Assembly: GCA_037039925.1 (NCBI GenBank)
Contig: JAXRKP010000202.1
Coordinates: 45,001 to 109,000 of the forward strand
DNA: 64,000 nt
Reading direction: 5' to 3'
DNA from: Doris montereyensis
Lineage: Eukaryota; Mollusca; Gastropoda; Nudibranchia; Dorididae
The notes below the pieces were generated by a model. It saw nothing but the letters and a program-made list of their open reading frames with translations. It made no database searches and was not told where the DNA came from. Below are positions 58,384 through 64,000 of the stretch, one piece after another (position 1 is the first letter of the stretch; each line of letters begins with the position of its first letter). Made by a program: the position numbers and the translations under genes.

Positions 58384-58535
58384 ACCACATACAAAATTAT
58401 TATTTACACATCTGTAGTACGTTAGGATTGAATAAATATGAGGAACCACTTGATTCGACCACATACAAAATTATTATTTACACATCTGTAGTACGTTAGG
58501 ATTGAATAAATAAATATGAGGAACCACTTGATTCG
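58384..58535. repeat. Near-perfect tandem duplication, unit about 74 bp
   Basis: The segment starting ATTCGACCACATACAAAATT and ending GAGGAACCACTTG occurs twice in succession and differs only by an added AATA (AATAAATATG against AATAAATAAATATG). A third partial start follows. Very recent. Confidence 0.93.
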
Positions 58536-58986
58536 ACCACGAGTGCAGTGTTGAGAAGATCTGACTCATGACACGTTTACGCCGACCCCCGTGGACGAAA
58601 TCCGATGACGTACTAGGTTCACTAACTACCGCCACGACGATGAGATCAAGTGATACGATGAGATCAAGTGATACGATGAGATCAAGTGATAGCGTCTTGT
58701 CTAATCATTTACGACCAGTGCAGAAAAAGAACAAAGATACAGATGGTAATACACACAACTTCTTTTAAAAAAGCGGTGACGAAAATACTGACAGTGCACG
58801 TACTGATAAAAGATATTGATAGATAAATTTTTAAAAATTTAAAAAGAAAGAAATCGATCAAATACTCCATGAGTGTTCAGAAGGTCTCCACAGAAATCTG
58901 CCTCGTTTCCCATGTCCATTTATTAACGTCAAATAATGTGTGTTTTCTTTTACAATCTCTCTAAGTCGCAATAGGGAAGTGATTGT

Positions 58987-59305
58987 TTTATTTGATTCTC
59001 ATTTCACCCAAGCTAAGGTGATCTCAGGGTTTTGGGTAGGAATTTTGCCCTGAGTGCCCTGTGAACAGCCAATGGCATCTTTAACGTTTACAAAGTTTTG
59101 TAATGTGCACACGGGACCTCCTCTTTATCGTCCATCTCCGATGGATGAGGTTCCGATCCCCCTAGCCGGACTAGGGGATAGGTATTTTTCTCCATACAAA
59201 AAAAAAAAAATATTCCAAGAAAATTTTGTAACCTGTCGGGCACGAAACTATTGCCCTTTGATTGCGAGGCCAACACATTACCCCTGGACCACCGAGTCGC
59301 CGATA
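58987..59305 (-). mobile_element. SINE2 copy, complete, minus orientation
   Basis: In minus reading the head is CGACTCGGTGGTCCAGGGGT followed by AATGTGTTGGCCTCGCAATC, with a weakened B box AGTTTCGTGCCC. Then come CCCTAGTCCGGCTAGGGGG, CATCGGAGATGGACGATAAA, GAGGAGGTCCCGTGTGCAC, GTTAAAGATGCCATTGGCTG, CCTACCCAAAACCCTGAGAT and CACCTTAGCTTGGGTGA. An A13 run in the plus strand sits at 59200-59212. This copy shows the full head. Confidence 0.88.
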
Positions 59306-59739
59306 GGGTGGCAAACAGATCCTGAAACATAAGTAATATCGTGGGAAACACACATACCGCGTGTCGATATTTCCTTTCATAAAAACACGGTGTACAATGT
59401 CCTCGCTTTAGAGCTCCATTGCTTCATGTAATGGGACGAGCTGTAGATCTATACACTTTCACCAGACATAAACATACGCACAAAAGAGTCAAGTGCATAC
59501 GAACAGTAAATCAAGGTTGAAAAGTCGATTTTTTTAGATGAATGTTTTAACTGTGATAGAATCTTTGGTATTGTGTTGATAAAGAGTATTTTGCATGAGT
59601 GTACATATATATATATATATATATACAATTCAATTCAATTCAATTCAAATGAGAAAAAGTAAAGAGATCGATGCGAACGTGGTCGTACAGTGCACACACA
59701 GACGGAGAAATAAATAGATAAGTTAACTGACAAACATAT
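59306..59739. other. Unassigned spacer
   Basis: A short (TA)n at about 59608-59626 followed by four CAATT units. Nothing else is recognised. Confidence 0.5.
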
Positions 59740-59965
59740 CAGATAGATAGATATATAGATAGATAGACAGATAGATAAATATAGAGATAGATAATAAGAA
59801 ACAGACGGACAGACAGACAAGTGGGCAGGAAGGCAGGCAGGCAGAGACAGACAGACGGACAGACAGACAAGCGGGCAGGAAGGCAGGCAGGCAGAGGCAG
59901 ACAGACATACAGACTAGCGGACAGGTAGGCAGGCAGACGCAGATATGTAGACAGACAGACAGACA
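59740..59965. repeat. (GATA)n / (GACA)n / (GGCA)n with a duplicated 60-bp block
   Basis: Tetranucleotide blocks; GGACAGACAGACAAG followed by a GGGCAGGAAGGCAGGCAGGC block occurs twice (about 59810 and 59860). Confidence 0.95.
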
Positions 59966-59979
59966 GAGAAATAGGAAGT

Positions 59980-61741
59980 CACTGGGTTCGGACGCCTGAG
60001 GGGGCGACCATTCCCTACCAGGCGCGTCCCCAAGTTGCGGACAGGGGGAAGACCTTTATACCATAAGGGTTAGCTGTGAATAACCAATAATTAGTCGTGG
60101 ACAAAACTGGCGTGAGTCATAGAAGGCGGGGTTGGATTGTTGAATGGGAACTCAGTCCTTAGAAAATACCCCAATAGGCTCGGTGAAATGACTAGCAGGC
60201 GAACAGAGGTGCCTTTATAACCAAGTAAAGCCCGTCAGCTCAGTAAAGCGGTTTACCTAGGAGAAGGAAACTCATCTCAAACCAAGGGTAGGCCGGACTC
60301 TATAGCTCGGGAGAGCGACAGGCCTAGGAGTTAACCTCCAAAAATATATCCTGGCCTTCCAAGTCTAGGGGTTGGGCGTAGGGCTAACAACCCAACCCTA
60401 GAAAAAATATCATGTTACGAAACAGCAATGAAGTAAAATAATAGCACAAGGGCGAGCAATAGACTTTCAAAGTCATCGCAAGATACTTGTATGAATGGTA
60501 TTAGTGAAATCGGTCAGGAAGCTACTGACAGGAATAGCAAATGCCGTTGATACCTAAATAAGAACTGAACAGACAGTGTTGAGGAAAGAAAGAAACTGCT
60601 CGGACCAAATTCATTAAGAAACACTATAGAGCAATGCAATGAATGGCAGAGACAACAGTTTCATTGATTTTGAAAAGTCATTCGATAGCCTCAATTGAGA
60701 AAGCATTTGGAAAATTCTAAGGAATTATGGAATACCCCAACATCTCCAGCTCATTAAAAGTTTCTACAATGAATCCACATGTAAAGTTGGAAAGAGTAAT
60801 CAAAATTTTGAAATCAAGACTGGTGTCAGACAAGGGTACGTGATGTCAGCAACCATCTTCATTATTGCTATAGACTGGGTGATGAAGCAAACAACCAGTG
60901 ACCAACACAGAGGAATTAGATCGACTCTCTTCTCTTCGCTAGAGAATATAGATTATGCTGACGATTTGGCGCTATTGGCGCACTCACATCACCACATGCA
61001 AGAGAAAGCATCACGGCTAAGCTCTTTTGGTCAACAGATAGGTTTAAAGATAAGCCTTACAAAATCTGAACTAAGGATATTAAGTATACAAAATCCTCTC
61101 CAATTCTCATCAATAACAATAGCATACAAACAACCAAGGAATTTACATCTTTAGGCAGCGTTGTTACAAATAGCGGAGGAGCTGACAAAGACATTAACAG
61201 ACGCCTAAACAAAGCAAGAAACTCCTTCAAACTACTTCAAAATGTATGTAAAACAAAAGAATACAACAACAACAACAACAAAATATATCAAAGCTGCGTC
61301 CTATCAACCCTACTATATGGATCTGAATGCTGGCGGATGGCGGACAGAGACATGAACAAGTTATCCTCATTCCACACCAAATGCTTGCGAAAAATCCAAA
61401 ATATATTTTGGCCAAACAAAATTTCAATCGACGCTCTTCTCCAAAAATGCTAAATAGACCACATGCAAGACATCCTGCTTAAAAGAAGATGGAGGTGGAT
61501 AGGGCATGTTTTAAGAAAAGAAGAAGGGAGCATCACCAAGACTGCCCTACATTGGACCCCTGAAGGGAAAAGGAGACGTGGCAGGCCAAAAACAACTTGG
61601 AGAAGAAAAGCAAAGAATGAGATTAAAGACTGAGGCGAAACCTGGAATTTCCTAAAGACGCTTGCCATGGAAAGGGAGAGATGGAGATCCTCCACTGCTG
61701 CCATACATACCAACTGGTATAATGGGCAGTCAGTAAAGTAA
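59980..61741 (+). mobile_element. LINE-N: 5' leader fused to reverse transcriptase, internal deletion
   Basis: 59980-60480 looks like a LINE 5' leader (GGTTCGGACGCCTGAGGGGG, CCATTCCCTACCAGG, GCTCGGGAGAGCGACAGGCC). No endonuclease follows. From about 60655 the reverse transcriptase is readable: FIDFEKSFDSLN, KILRNYGIPQHLQLIKSFYN, KTGVRQGYVMSATIFIIAID, the catalytic IDYADDLALL (about 60950) and LKISLTKSELRILS. Past a frameshift come TSLGSVVTNSGGADKDINRR, YQSCVLSTLLYGSECWRM, KRRWRWIGHVLRKEEGSITK and TPEGKRRRGRPKTTWRR, ending in NGQSVK with TAA at 61739-61741. VRQGC is followed by mutated text, and several stops exist. Dead copy with an intact 3' end. Confidence 0.85.
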
Positions 61742-61749
61742 GAAATGTT

Positions 61750-62665
61750 TGGATGTGTGTGGTGTGCATACTTGTGTATGTGTATTTGTATGTGTATGTG
61801 TGTGCGTATGTGTGTATTTGTGTGTGTATGTGTGTGTGTGTGTATGTGTGTATTTGTGTGTGTGCATGCTTGAGTGTGTGTGTATGTGTGAGTGTATATG
61901 TATGTGTGGAGTGCGTGCGTGTGTGTGCATGTGTGAGTGTATGTATGTGTATGGGGGTGTGTATGTATGTGTGTATTCTGTGTGCGTGTATATATATATG
62001 TGTATGTATCTGTGTATGTGTGTATATGTGTGTATGTGTGTACGCGTGTATATATGTGTATATATGTATGTGTGTGTATGTGTGTATGTGTGTGTATGTG
62101 TGAATGTATATGTGTGTATATGTATGTGTGTATGTGTGTATATGCGTGTGTATATGTGTGCATATGTATGTGTGTGTATGTGTGTATGTGTGTATCTGCG
62201 TGTGTATATGTGTGTATATTTATGTGTGTATGTGTGTATATGCGTGTGTATATGTGTGTATATGTATGTATGTGTGTATGTGTGTATATGCGTGTGTATA
62301 TGTGTATATGTATGTATGTGTGTATGTGTGTATATGCGTGTGTATATGTGTATATGTATGTATGTGTATGTGTGTGTATATGTATGTGTGTATATGTGTG
62401 TATATGTGTGTATATGTATGCGTGTGTATATGTGTGTATATGTGTGTATATGTATGTATATGTGTGTGTATATGTGTGTATATGTGTGTATATGTATGTA
62501 TATGTGTATGTGTATATGTGTGTATATGTATGTATATGTGTGTATATGAGTGTGTATATGTGTGTATATGTGTGTATATGTATGTGTGTATATGTGTGTA
62601 TATGTGTGTATATGTATGTGTGTATATGTGTGTATATGTGTGTATATGTATGTATGTGTGTGTAT
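61750..62665. repeat. (TGTA)n / (GT)n microsatellite, about 900 bp
   Basis: Alternating TATG, TGTG and TATA words, more regular toward the right (TATATGTGTGTATATGTG). It begins 8 bp after the LINE-N stop codon. Several frames of 60-270 residues (YVCVYVCI, HTYTHIYT) are artefacts. Confidence 0.97.
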
Positions 62666-62929
62666 GTGTCTGGTTTGTAAGCGAGTGGATGTGTGCGTCT
62701 ACTCTGGTCGTAGTGGTAAAATATTTGTTACATAACCTCTCTTCGATTGCTATGGTATATGTATTGAAACGTGATCCCTTTCTTATCACGGCTACACAAG
62801 TTTCCAACTGGTTGACGTAACACAGTGGGTATGATCACGTTTTGGTGTGTCAGTGTCAGCTTTCACCACCCAGCGTGTCAACACACTTTTACATTAAAAA
62901 AATAATACTATTCGTGTCGATCACCATGA

Positions 62930-63105
62930 GGTTGAATACAAAAAAAACAATACGAATACAAAAACAATACGAATACAAAAAAACAATACGAATACAAAAA
63001 AACAATACGAATACAAAAACAATACGAATACAAAAAAAAACAATACGAATACAAAAACAATACGAATACAAAAAAAACAATATGAATACAAAAAACAATA
63101 CACTA
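62930..63105. repeat. Minisatellite, unit 16-20 bp, about 10 copies
   Basis: The unit is CAATACGAATACAAAAA with variable A-run length. Frames such as NTKTIRIQK are repeat translations. Confidence 0.95.
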
Positions 63106-63289
63106 TAAGCTTAAAATTATGATTATGAACACAGCATTTAGGAATGGAGCAGAAGATGGAGACACATGGAAACTAGTGACACACAAACTACAGTGTGCAG
63201 GGATGTGATTACGACCACCATACCAGCATACTACGCAGTCTATGGCAATCGTCCCTTCGTGACTGCGATGCCTTTATTATAAATATCAT

Positions 63290-63590
63290 AAAAGTAAAAT
63301 TCCTCCGAGGCCCTTAAGGCCTATAGAGCCGGAGCTTATCCCGGTTTCTACAGCGTGAAGCGGAACAGGCGACGACAATCACATCCTGACCGGGACGCTA
63401 AGTCTGACGCAGTTTTTTAGATCCTACACGCTAGTGCCTGTAGCCATTTGCACGCTGAGTAGAGTGGGGAAATGCGTGGCATGCGTCTTTCCTGAGGAAC
63501 ACAACGTCGGACCTGGCTTTTGCTAGGATTAGAACTCGGGACCTAATGATCCCCAGTCTGGCAGCCTAACCGCTCGGCCACCGACGCCAT
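63290..63590 (-). mobile_element. SINE1 copy, near complete, minus orientation
   Basis: In minus reading the head is GGTGGCCGAGCGGTTAGGCT, then GACTGGGGATCATTAGGTCC, a B box GAGTTCTAATCC, GTTCCTCAGGAAAGACGCAT, CGCATTTCCCCACTC and GGCACTAGCGTGTAGGATC. The 3' part has CCGCTTCACGCTGTAGAAAC, CGGGATAAGCTCCGGCTC and TATAGGCCTTAAGGGCCTC. It agrees with the reference copy at 35871-36175. Confidence 0.88.
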
Positions 63591-63631
63591 ATTTATTATC
63601 TCATGGCATTACACTAGTAGGCGGTGAGATT

Positions 63632-63790
63632 AGAAGAAGAAGAAGAAGAAGAAGAAGAAGAAGAAAGAAGAAGAAGAAGAAGAAGAAGAAGAATCAAAGA
63701 AAAGAAGAAGAAGAAGAAGAAGAAGAAGAAGAAGAAGAAGAAGAAGAAGAAGAAGAAGAAGAAGAAGAAGAAGAAGAAGAAGAAGAAGAA
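63632..63790. repeat. (GAA)n microsatellite
   Basis: Two (GAA)n blocks separated by TCAAAGAAAA near 63693-63702. Frames of poly-E, poly-K and poly-R, or poly-F and poly-L, are artefacts. Confidence 0.97.
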
Positions 63791-64000
63791 AGCGAAAAGA
63801 CTCGGCCAAACGAAATACAGAGCAGATTGATTTAAAATAAAAAAAGGACGAAGATGAAGAGAGAAAAAAAACAACAGAAGCAGGATATATTTTATGACCT
63901 GGCCCCATCCCACCTCCCTCCACCCCCATCTCGACAGGTTAATCATCACACGACATAGCAGCATACCAAAAAGTCAAGTCGGCCTATCTGAAGTCATGGA

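Larger units (their letters stand above)
58036..58986. other. Spacer with small repeats
   Basis: Contains the (GT)n/(GTCT)n tract and the 74-bp duplication listed separately, plus three copies of an 18-bp unit (GATGAGATCAAGTGATAC) at about 58638-58692. No gene is recognised. Confidence 0.5.

Noticed and set aside
61450..62820. Frames of 60-270 residues rich in YVCVYVCI or HTYTHIHT as cysteine-rich or histidine-rich proteins
   Set aside because: Translations of the (TGTA)n microsatellite; unrelated frames on both strands are equally open.

Overview
This window reads as repeat-rich animal DNA, most likely from a gastropod or other mollusc. That placement is an inference: there are GT-AG introns, several tRNA-derived SINE families, APE-type LINE fragments, a Penelope-type hammerhead motif, and very heavy mini- and microsatellite content. 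No rRNA gene, intact tRNA gene, operon or CRISPR array is seen. Most long open frames are by-products of tandem repeats whose unit length is a multiple of three or which lack stops.

The only convincing host gene is on the minus strand, about 47.47 to 54.48 kb. Four exons encode the C-terminal half of an SLC16 monocarboxylate/aromatic amino acid/thyroid hormone transporter-like protein (closest in pattern to MCT10/MCT8) with a long acidic cytoplasmic tail. The N-terminal exons are not visible and should lie beyond 64 kb. Two exons each lack one base, so the copy is either a recent pseudogene or, more likely, carries assembly indels.

Layout. 0-2.7 kb: two LINE fragments joined at an (AAT)n tail. 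3.1-9.9 kb: a large block of minisatellites (79, 35, 36 and 35 bp units). 11.2-13.6 kb: a 22-bp satellite. 14.4-17.3 kb: LINE remnants, one with minisatellites grown inside the reverse transcriptase frame. 17.3-24 kb: SINEs, two Penelope-type hammerhead motifs, SINE-derived and 47-bp arrays. 24.7-27.4 kb: a broken DDE transposase cut by a LINE with tandem 5' monomers. 27.4-31 kb: TCTAGA-rich, C-rich and ~100-bp arrays. 31.4-33.4 kb: one LINE nested in another. 33.9 kb: a small hAT-like MITE with perfect termini and 8-bp target duplication. 34.4-47 kb: microsatellites, SINEs and short arrays. 47.5-54.5 kb: the transporter exons, with an antisense LINE in the last intron. 54.5-64 kb: very long simple repeats, SINEs and an internally deleted LINE.

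Family labels such as LINE-M, LINE-K, LINE-R, LINE-N, SINE1-4 and R4 are local names used only to link copies inside this window.
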